Both the position numbers and the translations under genes were made by a program. Below are positions 1-7,046 of a DNA stretch of 64,000 bases, in pieces; the stretch's first letter is position 1; each line of letters starts with the position of its first letter. Below the pieces are notes generated by a model, which saw nothing but the letters and a program-made list of their open reading frames with translations, did not search any database and was not told the DNA's origin. The stretch is from Anaerolineales bacterium (GTDB lineage Bacteria; Chloroflexota; Anaerolineae; Anaerolineales; Villigracilaceae): the NCBI GenBank assembly GCA_030583885.1, contig CP129480.1, positions 248,001 through 312,000 on the forward strand, given 5' to 3'.

Positions 1-393
1 GATGCGATCGCCGAAGTCAAATCCCTCGTCAAGATTCCCGTCATCGGCAGCGGCGATGTAAAACTGGTGGCGGATATTGAGCGCATGAAACAGCATACCA
101 ACGTCGATGCCGTCATGATCGGACGCGGCGCCATCGCCAACCCGTGGATCTTCTCGCGCATCGACCGCGACCAGGTCACGCCGCAGATGACGCATGAACT
201 CGTCCGCGACCATCTCGCTCGCTGCGTCGAATTCTACGGCGACGAAGACGGCTCGCGCCTCTTCCGCAAATACGCCGTGCAATATTTGCTCATGCACACC
301 CTCACCCGCGACGAGCGTAAGGAGATCCTCAAGCCGCGCCCATCAGGTGAGTTTGCAAAAATGCTCGAACAAATTTATGCAGTCACTTCCTGA
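1..393 (+). CDS. dus: tRNA-dihydrouridine synthase (C-terminal part)
   Basis: The gene enters from outside the window; 130 C-terminal residues are readable from base 1 to the TGA at 391-393. The segment IPVIGSGDV followed by DAVMIGRGAIANPWIF is the FMN-phosphate-binding end of the TIM barrel of dihydrouridine synthases, and the rest is the C-terminal helical domain. The family reduces uridine to dihydrouridine in tRNA using FMN and NADPH. Which Dus subtype this is (DusB-like is likely) cannot be decided from the fragment. Confidence 0.9.
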   Translation, partial: DAIAEVKSLVKIPVIGSGDVKLVADIERMKQHTNVDAVMIGRGAIANPWIFSRIDRDQVTPQMTHELVRDHLARCVEFYGDEDGSRLFRKYAVQYLLMHTLTRDERKEILKPRPSGEFAKMLEQIYAVTS

Positions 394-395
394 CG

Positions 396-401
396 TATAA
401 T
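396..401 (+). promoter_or_regulatory. -10 box of a probable leaderless promoter
   Basis: A perfect TATAAT lies just after the upstream stop codon and is separated by exactly 6 nt from the ATG at 408. No Shine-Dalgarno sequence fits in that gap, so transcription should start at or near the A of the start codon. No good -35 hexamer is visible at 17 nt. Confidence 0.55.
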
Positions 402-407
402 CACCCC

Positions 408-896
408 ATGATCCTCGATCTGCCCCTCATTCTCGAAACACGGCGCAATCACGCGCTCGAACACGCCACCCTTCACATCCTCAGCCGTCACTTCCCCGGC
501 CAACGCATGGCGGGACATTCCAACCCGACGGGTTTTTTCCTGCTTGGTAATCTCAACACACAGGATGTGTGGGTCGCCGCCACAGAAGCGCATACGCGAC
601 TCAACTGCGGCGAAAGCGAACTCGCGATTCATCCCGGCTGCGGGACCAACCTCGCGACCAGCGCGCTGCTTTCCGCGACCTTTGCCTGGGCGCCGCTGCG
701 AGCGACAAAATCCACCCTGTGGCGATTCCTGCTCATCCCTTTCGCGTTAACCCTTGCCCTTGTCGGTTTCAGCCTCAGCCGTCCGCTGGGACCGTGGCTT
801 CAGCAACACGTCACCACCGAAGCGAATCTTGGTAATTTGCAGATCGTGGATATTGTTCCTGTTCGCAAGGGCGTTCATCGCATCATTACAAAGTAG
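408..896 (+). CDS. DUF6391 family protein
   Basis: A 162-residue protein of unknown function. The N-terminal half carries the family signature RRNHALEHATLHIL, a run of conserved His/Glu/Asn that looks like a possible metal or catalytic site, then a glycine-rich stretch GCGTNLATSALL. A hydrophobic segment near residues 103-125 is probably a membrane helix. The family is known from cyanobacteria and Chloroflexota but has no assigned role. Its start is fixed by the -10 box 6 nt upstream. The stop codon lies inside a 29-bp palindrome. Confidence 0.75.
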   Translation: MILDLPLILETRRNHALEHATLHILSRHFPGQRMAGHSNPTGFFLLGNLNTQDVWVAATEAHTRLNCGESELAIHPGCGTNLATSALLSATFAWAPLRATKSTLWRFLLIPFALTLALVGFSLSRPLGPWLQQHVTTEANLGNLQIVDIVPVRKGVHRIITK

Positions 897-921
897 GGAC
901 ACAGCGGCGCTGTGTCCCTAC
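893..921. repeat. Palindromic repeat, family C, copy 1
   Basis: Arms GTAGGGACACAGC and GCTGTGTCCCTAC flank a 3-nt loop, giving a perfect 13-bp stem. It fills the space between DUF6391 and holA and includes the DUF6391 stop codon. Variants with GGGGCGCAGCG arms occur at 15969, 33265 and 47172. Confidence 0.7.
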
Positions 922-922
922 C

Positions 923-1900
923 ATGAAATATATGCCCAACATCTGCCTCCTCTACGGCAACGACGAATTTGCCATTGCGCGCAAACTCAAGGACTTCGAG
1001 TCGGAGTTCAGCGACCCGACAACCGCGGACATGAACACGACCCGTCTCGAAGCGCGCACCATGACCGAGAACGACTTCAATAACGCGGTCAATGCCATGC
1101 CGTTCCTTGCGCCGAAGCGGCTGGTGCTGCTTTCCAACCCTTCTTCCAAATTCAATAATCCCGCCATACGTAAAAAGTTTTTAGAGTTCTCGGAAAAAGC
1201 GCCCGATAGCGCCAAGCTTGTCATCCATGAAATCATCGAACCGAAGGGGGCGGAAAAACACTGGCTGGTGAAATGGGCCGAGAAAAATAAGACGCTCGTC
1301 AGAACGCAGGCATTTTTTCTTCCCAAGCAAAGAGACATGCCCGGCTGGATCGTCAACGAAGCCAAAAAACAAAGCGGACAGATCGAACCACAGGCTGCAA
1401 GCAAACTTGCCGAGATGGTGGGTGTGGATACCCGTCAGGCGGGGATGGAACTCTCCAAACTGCTGGCATATGTCAACTGGGAGCGGCCTGTGCGCGGGTC
1501 CGATGTGGAGGCGGTCTGCATCGTCAGCTCCCAGCAAAGCGTGTTCGATTTCGTGGATGCCTTGTCGCAGGGCAATGCCAAGACCGCGCAGAGATTATTG
1601 CATCGGCTTTTGGAGAACGAGGATGCATTTTCATTATGGGGAATGGTCGTGCGACAATTTCGATTGCTCATCCAAGCGCGTGAGATCCTGGATGGACGGG
1701 GAAACAAAGATGATGTGGCGCGCGCGCTGGGCGTGCATCCATTCGTGGCGGAGAAAACCACCGGGCAGGCGGGGCGCTTTTCGATGGAAGCGCTCGAAGG
1801 AATTTACCGCCGTCTGTTGAAGATCGATGAGCAGGTAAAAACGAGCCAGATCACACTGGATCTGGCTCTGGATACGCTGGTGGTTGAACTGGCAAGATAA
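923..1900 (+). CDS. holA: DNA polymerase III subunit delta
   Basis: A 325-residue protein, the usual size for the clamp-loader delta subunit. It opens with NICLLYGNDEFAIARKLKDF, which matches the family N-terminus (degenerate P-loop-like region), has a central AAA-like domain, and ends with the C-terminal collar domain (RFSMEALEGIYRRLLKIDEQVKTSQ region). Delta opens the beta sliding clamp during loading. The start at 923 directly follows the palindromic repeat; an internal Met three codons later is an alternative. There is no Shine-Dalgarno sequence. Confidence 0.9.
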   Translation: MKYMPNICLLYGNDEFAIARKLKDFESEFSDPTTADMNTTRLEARTMTENDFNNAVNAMPFLAPKRLVLLSNPSSKFNNPAIRKKFLEFSEKAPDSAKLVIHEIIEPKGAEKHWLVKWAEKNKTLVRTQAFFLPKQRDMPGWIVNEAKKQSGQIEPQAASKLAEMVGVDTRQAGMELSKLLAYVNWERPVRGSDVEAVCIVSSQQSVFDFVDALSQGNAKTAQRLLHRLLENEDAFSLWGMVVRQFRLLIQAREILDGRGNKDDVARALGVHPFVAEKTTGQAGRFSMEALEGIYRRLLKIDEQVKTSQITLDLALDTLVVELAR

Positions 1901-1907
1901 ATCCCCC

Positions 1908-1938
1908 TTGACAAACATATACATACCGATTAGTATGT
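1908..1938 (+). promoter_or_regulatory. TetR promoter with overlapping operator
   Basis: TTGACA at 1908-1913, a 17-nt spacer and TAGTAT at 1931-1936 form a near-consensus sigma-70 promoter. The dyad ACATAC-N6-GTATGT at 1921-1938 overlaps the spacer and the -10 box and resembles the perfect palindrome at 2569-2598. The start codon follows the -10 box by 6 nt, so the message is probably leaderless and autorepressed. Confidence 0.7.
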
Positions 1939-1942
1939 AAAT

Positions 1943-2557
1943 ATGAGACGCACAAAGGAAGAGGCGGCGGTCACCCGCGCCACCCTTTTGAAAACTGCCT
2001 TGACCCTTTTCAGCGCCAGGGGATATGCGGCAACGTCGATTGATGACATCACCAAAGCCGCAAAGATGACTCGCGGCGCGTTGTATCATCACTTCCAAAG
2101 CAAAGCTGACCTGTACAATACACTTGTGGAAGAAGTTTCTGCGACAGGCGCGAACATTGTGCAGCGGGCTGCGGCTGAAGGCGGAACCTTCACCGAGATT
2201 TTGAAGCGGGTCTTCATCCGCCAACTTGTTTATATCGAGGAGAATAAAGAAGCGCGTGCCGTGATGGAACTGGCGTTGTTCAAGACAGGCATGCATCCTG
2301 AATTGGGAGCGGGGCGTGAAAAGCAAATTCAATCCGGTCAGATGATGGTCGAGAGTATTGCACAAGCCATGCAGATCGGCGTTGGCAGCGGCGAATTGCG
2401 GAACGATATTTCACCGTTGGAAATGGCGCGTTCGTTCATCGCATTTCAAAATGGCATCATTCATTTATGGCTTGTCTCGCCGAAGTCCTTTTCATTAAAG
2501 GGCAGTGCTGAGACTTTTGCAGATGTTCTGCTCGAAGGGCTCAAACGAAGCGAATAA
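1943..2557 (+). CDS. TetR/AcrR family transcriptional regulator
   Basis: A 204-residue repressor with the TetR helix-turn-helix at about residues 20-60 (ATSIDDITKAAKMTRGALYHHF) and an all-helical ligand domain behind it. Its promoter contains an ACATAC/GTATGT dyad, and the same half-sites form a 30-bp palindrome in front of the next gene. The simplest reading is that it represses itself and the downstream CPBP protease gene. The ligand is unknown. Confidence 0.92.
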   Translation: MRRTKEEAAVTRATLLKTALTLFSARGYAATSIDDITKAAKMTRGALYHHFQSKADLYNTLVEEVSATGANIVQRAAAEGGTFTEILKRVFIRQLVYIEENKEARAVMELALFKTGMHPELGAGREKQIQSGQMMVESIAQAMQIGVGSGELRNDISPLEMARSFIAFQNGIIHLWLVSPKSFSLKGSAETFADVLLEGLKRSE

Positions 2558-2568
2558 ATTTTTTTATC

Positions 2569-2598
2569 ATTTATACATACTAATTAGTATGTATAAAT
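2569..2598. promoter_or_regulatory. 30-bp perfect palindromic operator
   Basis: Bases 2569-2598 are an exact inverted repeat centred on TAATTA with half-sites ATACATACTAA. The site shares ACATAC/GTATGT with the TetR gene's own promoter and sits immediately upstream of the AAGGAGA ribosome binding site at 2601-2607 of the CPBP gene. It is the likely TetR operator. Confidence 0.75.
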
Positions 2599-2611
2599 AA
2601 AAGGAGAAACC

Positions 2612-3331
2612 ATGAATAACAAACACTCAATCTCAAAATCCATCGTCCTTCATCTTTTGCCGGGCGCAGTTGGCACACTTGCCTACGTGCTGCTGGCACC
2701 CCTATTCTTGCAGAACGGTTATCCTGCCATTCTTGCAATATTGGTTGCGGCAGGCGTTGTGATCGCTCCGCTGGAGTTGGGATATCTTTTCGTCCAAGCG
2801 AAGCAAAGCAGTTTCAACGAAATCATTCAATATCGTGAGCCGCTTCCGCGCTGGCAATATGTTCTGATTCCGCTTGGCTTGGTGGTTTGGGGGTTTCTGG
2901 CTTCAGGCGCTTTGTCCATGCTGGATGTTGTCATTGCCAGACAACTCTTTGGCTGGCTGCCAGATTGGTTCTTTGTCTTTGATGTGGAGCAGTTCAGTGC
3001 CTTTTCTCGCGAAGCCTTGCTGACCACCTTCTGGATCGGTTTGCTTGTTAACGGCTTTTTTCTGCCGATCGTCGAGGAGTTTTACTTCCGCGGCTATTTA
3101 CTCCCGCGTCTCCCCGGACCACGGAACTGGTCGGTGACCCTGAACATTTCCCTCTTTTCGCTGTATCACTTCTGGACGCCGTGGCAATTGATCTCACGCA
3201 TCATCTGGCTTTTGCCATGGGGATTCGCGGTTGAGCGAAAGAAGAATATCTACTTGATGATGATCGCGCATGTTGCCGGAAATACCATCGGCTGGCTGTT
3301 GACTTGGGCGTTGATCCTGAGTACAAAATAA
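2612..3331 (+). CDS. CPBP family intramembrane glutamic endopeptidase
   Basis: A 239-residue polytopic membrane protein with the three CPBP (Abi/Rce1-type) motifs: EEFYFRGYLLPRL around residue 155, a following FSLYHFW segment, and HVAGNTIGW near the C-terminus, which supply the catalytic Glu-Glu, Arg, His and His/Asn. Such proteins cleave membrane-embedded or prenylated substrates, or act in bacteriocin self-immunity. It has a strong AAGGAGA site 4 nt from the ATG. It is co-located with and probably repressed by the adjacent TetR protein. Confidence 0.88.
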   Translation: MNNKHSISKSIVLHLLPGAVGTLAYVLLAPLFLQNGYPAILAILVAAGVVIAPLELGYLFVQAKQSSFNEIIQYREPLPRWQYVLIPLGLVVWGFLASGALSMLDVVIARQLFGWLPDWFFVFDVEQFSAFSREALLTTFWIGLLVNGFFLPIVEEFYFRGYLLPRLPGPRNWSVTLNISLFSLYHFWTPWQLISRIIWLLPWGFAVERKKNIYLMMIAHVAGNTIGWLLTWALILSTK

Positions 3332-3341
3332 AATTCAAAAG

Positions 3342-3380
3342 AGCCGGGCTGGTGTTAATTAAAACCAGCCCGGCTTTTTT
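3342..3380 (+). terminator. Rho-independent terminator
   Basis: Perfect 11-bp stem AGCCGGGCTGG / CCAGCCCGGCT with a 12-nt loop, followed by six T residues. It ends the TetR/CPBP unit. Confidence 0.9.
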
Positions 3381-3444
3381 GAATGTACATGATGTTTATG
3401 CTTTTTCATTCATCCCTTCTAGGGGAATGGAAATTATCTCATCA

Positions 3445-4341
3445 TTAACTTCCAAACATATTGATGACAACATGAACAATGGACGGCGCAATTAAATTGC
3501 GTGTCCGCTGGAAGATGACGCCCATTGCCAGCCCAGAGATGCTGTGCGAGGCAATACCGAGCGCAAGTCCTTGCAGGACGTCACCGCCCATGAATTGTGT
3601 ATCTGCGCCGAGGTGCCATACGGCGAACACCAAAGACTGAATGACCAGCGCCCAGTCGGAGCCAATCCATTGCCTTAAGCGGGTTTGAAGCGCGCCTCGA
3701 AAGAGGAATTCTTCTGAAAAACCGTTCCGCAACAGATTTCCAAAGAACATTGTTCCCAGTCTGATTAGTGAAGTGGAGCCGTTGACAATGTTGATAACAA
3801 AGAAAACCAGTGGAATACTCACCCATAAGGCAGTCACCCGCCAAACACGATGCCCCTTGCCAAGTCCCAAATCGGGAAGGCGTGCGCCCAACAGCAACAA
3901 AAGCACAAAGGGAATCAGAAAGTATCCAGCAAAATTCGCGGCGGCAAGCCCGGGGGAGTGGTCAACCACGTTGGACAAATAGCGCCCGCCAAGGTTTGAC
4001 AACCAGTCACCAAACCATGACCAGACAGGGATGTTCATAGCACGGGCAGGCTGCACATTGAATACAAATCCGCGGTAGCCTGTGAGAAGGATAAAGAATA
4101 CAACGACAAGAAGTTGAAGCCAAAAGAACGGTGATTTTTTCTTTTCTACCGCTGGGGCTTCCGTTTGATCTTCGGTCATGAAAACCGTAATGGCAGAGAA
4201 AACCAAAATCCCCAACGCAAAGGCGGTTGAGCCGATGACACCATTCCCTGTCCATAACAAATATCCAAGGGAGGCGAGCCAGACAGCCGTAAAAAACCAT
4301 GCGGCGGGTGAAGCAAGAACATTTTTGAGCGTGTTTTTCAT
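3445..4341 (-). CDS. CPBP family intramembrane glutamic endopeptidase (second, convergent)
   Basis: A 298-residue polytopic membrane protein with the same three motifs as its neighbour: EEFLFRGALQTRL near residue 210, VFAVWHLG, and HVVINMFG at the very C-terminus. It has an extra N-terminal membrane region of about 90 residues. It converges on the first CPBP gene. The pair may be an old duplication, though similarity outside the motifs looks low. An AAGGA lies about 10 nt upstream of the ATG. Confidence 0.85.
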   Translation of the reverse strand: MKNTLKNVLASPAAWFFTAVWLASLGYLLWTGNGVIGSTAFALGILVFSAITVFMTEDQTEAPAVEKKKSPFFWLQLLVVVFFILLTGYRGFVFNVQPARAMNIPVWSWFGDWLSNLGGRYLSNVVDHSPGLAAANFAGYFLIPFVLLLLLGARLPDLGLGKGHRVWRVTALWVSIPLVFFVINIVNGSTSLIRLGTMFFGNLLRNGFSEEFLFRGALQTRLRQWIGSDWALVIQSLVFAVWHLGADTQFMGGDVLQGLALGIASHSISGLAMGVIFQRTRNLIAPSIVHVVINMFGS

Positions 4342-4396
4342 GTATTGATAAATTCCTTTTTGCCTGTTAATTTCTAACCATACACAAGTTGTGCGT

Positions 4397-6187
4397 TTAG
4401 TAGAAACTAGTACGTAAAACAGGTTGAAAAAGTTCCCGCCGATGAGCGCAAACCGAATCGATCTGACACAGGTGACATTCGGGTTCGGTCATTTCGGGGC
4501 AGCGTTTGCGCGCGCCGAAGAAGAACCAGTCCACAGCGCCCGTGGATTTGCCAGACAACGCCACAACTTCTTCAATGGCGCGAAAGGCGGTGAGGCGGAT
4601 CGCCCATTCGTCTGCGGGGGAGATCAGTTCGCGGTTGGTGATCTTCGTTTTCAAGTCCGCGTCGAGAATATCCACCAAGCCCACACGCAAGCATGAACGC
4701 ATCAGGTGATAGTCGATGACGGGTTCCACTTGCTCGCCATCGGCAAAGGTCAAAAACGCTTCGGGGCGTTGGTTGAGGATGAGCGCGAGCAGTCCGCTTT
4801 TTTTGCGGAGCGGGTCTTCCTTGTACCCGCCAATTTTGTCGAGGATGGAGATGAGAGTCCGCAAGGGGGTGGGGGAGGCTCCCGCTTGTTGCAAAACAAC
4901 CTCGGGCGTGAGGCGAAGCGCAAGCATATCCCCCCCGTAGGCATTTGCCATTTCCAAGTGCAAGTCCAGCGCGGGCATGGGATCGGTTCCATCATCCGCT
5001 TTAAAGATTTCAAGCAACTCGGCGCGACTCAAATTTGCCTGCCGCTCAGGGGAACAAAAATCCGCATCGGACTCAAGCCGACGCCTGTATGCGTCGAAGA
5101 GATAGAATGCGCCCTTTTGGCTGACTCCGCCAAGCGGCGCAACAAGCGGCGTGTGGTAGCGGTTATTTTTCTCGTTCCAAAAACTGAACTGCTGAAGTGT
5201 GACCGCGAAAAAGTAATCGAGCGTTTTGGGGTGCTGCGCGGGCGGAAGTTCGGGGCTGATGAAATTGAAGGGCGCGGCTTCATCGAGCGCGGCAACCATT
5301 TTTGAAATTTTTTGAATCTGGGTCGGGTTGGTCTGCGCTTTGGGGCTGTTTGAAATTTCAGGCGAGGGTTCGTTGAATAATAACGCTGTGGGACCAACAT
5401 GCGCGATCATCTGCGCGGCAAGCGGAACAGCATGCTGCGCCGCAATGATGGGATGTTTACCCTGCGCAAGATACGCCAGAGTTGCGCCGCAAAACGTATC
5501 TCCGGCGCCGGTGGGGTCGAGTTCGGTGGTTGGGACGGCGGGGATGAAGGTTTTGTAATTGCCTTGAATGGCACACGCGCCATCCGCGCCGAGGGTGATG
5601 AAGAGCAGTTTGCCTGCTTCGGTGTGTGCCGCTTCGAGCGAGCCGAACAAACCAACGGCTTCGCTTTGGTTCATGAAGAAGATATCGGTCTGCGCGATGA
5701 TGCTGTGAACGAGGTGCGGGGATTTATCCACGCCTGTCAGGTAAGTGCCTGCGGAAATTTTCTTTGCGCCGCGTTTACGGCAGGCGGTGATGAAGTCCAA
5801 TTGCTTTTGCGCATCGCCAAGCGGGACGACGTGAATGCAAGCGTACGTCGAGAGGTCGGCGGGCAGCATCTCCGGCGTGAGAGTCGACTCTGCGCCGAAG
5901 GTGGCTTTGAGGTATTCGGTCTTGCCGCCGCGCTGGGAGATTTCAAAATGCGGCAGTCCTTCTTCGGGGTTAACGATGGGTCCGAACCATACAGTGAGTC
6001 GCTCCGCAATGGATTGGAGAACGTCGGGAATGGGGTCAGGGTGAGGAGCGAAGAGGGAAACGTTTGATCCGCAGCGGTGAGCCGCCATGGCGGTGTACAT
6101 CCCTGCGCCGCCCGCAGAAGGGGCGGTTTGGGTTTCGAGGTGGAGGATGTCGGTGGAGGTTCCGCCGATGATGAGGATGTGGGACAT
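4397..6187 (-). CDS. PfkB-type sugar/nucleoside kinase fused to a queuosine-nucleosidase (Qng1/DUF2419)-like domain
   Basis: A 596-residue two-domain protein. Residues 1-270 form a PfkB (ribokinase-like) kinase: GGAGMYTAMAAHRCG at 26-40 and the ATP/anion-hole motif DPTGAGDTF at 224-232. After a linker (about 275-320) the rest resembles the queuosine salvage nucleosidase Qng1: FFAVTLQQFSFW (326-337), TDPMPALDLHLEMANAYGG (401-419), EPVIDYHLMRSCL (488-500) and a C-terminal LRTSFY. By memory these line up in order with human QNG1. Four cysteines at 563, 571, 574 and 580 (C-x7-C-x2-C-x5-C) resemble the iron-sulfur loop of endonuclease III, a fold relative. Inference: the nucleosidase half releases a base and the kinase half phosphorylates the sugar or another nucleoside. 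The kinase call is firm, the second domain moderate. Confidence 0.75.
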   Translation of the reverse strand: MSHILIIGGTSTDILHLETQTAPSAGGAGMYTAMAAHRCGSNVSLFAPHPDPIPDVLQSIAERLTVWFGPIVNPEEGLPHFEISQRGGKTEYLKATFGAESTLTPEMLPADLSTYACIHVVPLGDAQKQLDFITACRKRGAKKISAGTYLTGVDKSPHLVHSIIAQTDIFFMNQSEAVGLFGSLEAAHTEAGKLLFITLGADGACAIQGNYKTFIPAVPTTELDPTGAGDTFCGATLAYLAQGKHPIIAAQHAVPLAAQMIAHVGPTALLFNEPSPEISNSPKAQTNPTQIQKISKMVAALDEAAPFNFISPELPPAQHPKTLDYFFAVTLQQFSFWNEKNNRYHTPLVAPLGGVSQKGAFYLFDAYRRRLESDADFCSPERQANLSRAELLEIFKADDGTDPMPALDLHLEMANAYGGDMLALRLTPEVVLQQAGASPTPLRTLISILDKIGGYKEDPLRKKSGLLALILNQRPEAFLTFADGEQVEPVIDYHLMRSCLRVGLVDILDADLKTKITNRELISPADEWAIRLTAFRAIEEVVALSGKSTGAVDWFFFGARKRCPEMTEPECHLCQIDSVCAHRRELFQPVLRTSFY

Positions 6188-6266
6188 AGGTGGTTTGAAT
6201 GAGGAATGGTGAGTAGTAGTCAGTTATCAGTGGGAAGTGGTCAGCGGTGATCAACTTCCCACTTTT

Positions 6267-6656
6267 TTAGAACATCGCTGCCTGTTTCGGCGCATCGTCT
6301 TCGTTCATCCCGCTCCAACTGAATTTTTTCAAGTCCACTTTGCCTTTGGCGTCGAAGACCACGCCTTCGGCTTCGAGCAGCGGACGTTGCCTCTCCGCGC
6401 CGGGGCGTTCGCTGATCTTGCCTTGCGAGTTGATGACTCGCTGCCACGGTACATCATCGGGACAGGCTGCCATGGCGCCGCCCACCCAGCGCGGGGCAAA
6501 GGCGGCGTAGGCTTCGATCTCCACGCCATGGGGCGGGGGAATCAATTTGGCGATCTGACCGTAGGTGGCGACCTTTCCAACGGGGATCTGGCGCACGAGG
6601 TTCCAGACCTGTTCGTAGAAAGTTTGCATGTTTGGAGGAGAAGTAAACGCAGGCAT
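6267..6656 (-). CDS. Alkyltransferase-like protein (ATL), copy 1
   Basis: A 129-residue member of the O6-alkylguanine-DNA alkyltransferase fold (MGMT C-terminal domain). The segment IPVGKVATYGQIAKLI carries the family's DNA-binding region, but the active-site PCHR is replaced by PWQR (VPWQRVIN), so the acceptor Cys is Trp. ATL proteins bind O6-alkylguanine without repairing it and hand it to nucleotide excision repair. AAGGAG precedes the ATG. A paralogue lies 10 bp upstream. Confidence 0.88.
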   Translation of the reverse strand: MPAFTSPPNMQTFYEQVWNLVRQIPVGKVATYGQIAKLIPPPHGVEIEAYAAFAPRWVGGAMAACPDDVPWQRVINSQGKISERPGAERQRPLLEAEGVVFDAKGKVDLKKFSWSGMNEDDAPKQAAMF

Positions 6657-6666
6657 GGCAATCTCC

Positions 6667-7032
6667 TTATTTTGTTTTTCCGCTCCAGCCGTATTTCTTC
6701 ATGTCAATACGGCCTCTCACATTAAACGGCACACCCTCATCTTCGAGCATGAGTTTGTGACGTTTCGCTTCAAGACCGTCCCGTTCGGTGATCTCGCCTT
6801 TGGAATTGACCACCCGCTGCCACGGCACTTCGCTCGGGCTGGCCGCCACTGCATTGCTGACCCAAAGCGCCCCAAATTCAGAGAAAGTTTCAGCGTCCAC
6901 GCCAGCGGGCGGGCGGAGCATCCTGGCGATCTGCCCATACGAAGCGACTTTTCCGCGCGGGATCATACAGACGATATTCCAGACTTCGGCGTAAAAGGCC
7001 GGCGGATCTGGAAGGGATGGAGGTTGGGACAT
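6667..7032 (-). CDS. Alkyltransferase-like protein (ATL), copy 2
   Basis: A 121-residue paralogue of the following gene with the same layout: IPRGKVASYGQIARML then VPWQRVVN, again with Trp in place of the methyl-acceptor Cys. The C-terminus is KKYGWSG, matching KKFSWSG in copy 1. Both copies keep the motif intact, so neither looks like a decaying pseudogene. GAGGAAA lies upstream of the ATG. The two genes are almost certainly co-transcribed. Confidence 0.88.
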   Translation of the reverse strand: MSQPPSLPDPPAFYAEVWNIVCMIPRGKVASYGQIARMLRPPAGVDAETFSEFGALWVSNAVAASPSEVPWQRVVNSKGEITERDGLEAKRHKLMLEDEGVPFNVRGRIDMKKYGWSGKTK

Positions 7033-7046
7033 GATGGTTTCCTCTT

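Noticed and set aside
5399..6067. Long plus-strand open frame opposite the kinase/nucleosidase gene
   Set aside because: Antisense shadow; the minus-strand frame carries clear PfkB motifs and the plus frame has no recognisable domain.
6220..6266. GTGGGAAGT...ACTTCCCAC hairpin with T tract on the plus strand
   Set aside because: It has terminator shape, but both flanking genes are on the minus strand, where it is not followed by T residues. Probably repeat debris.
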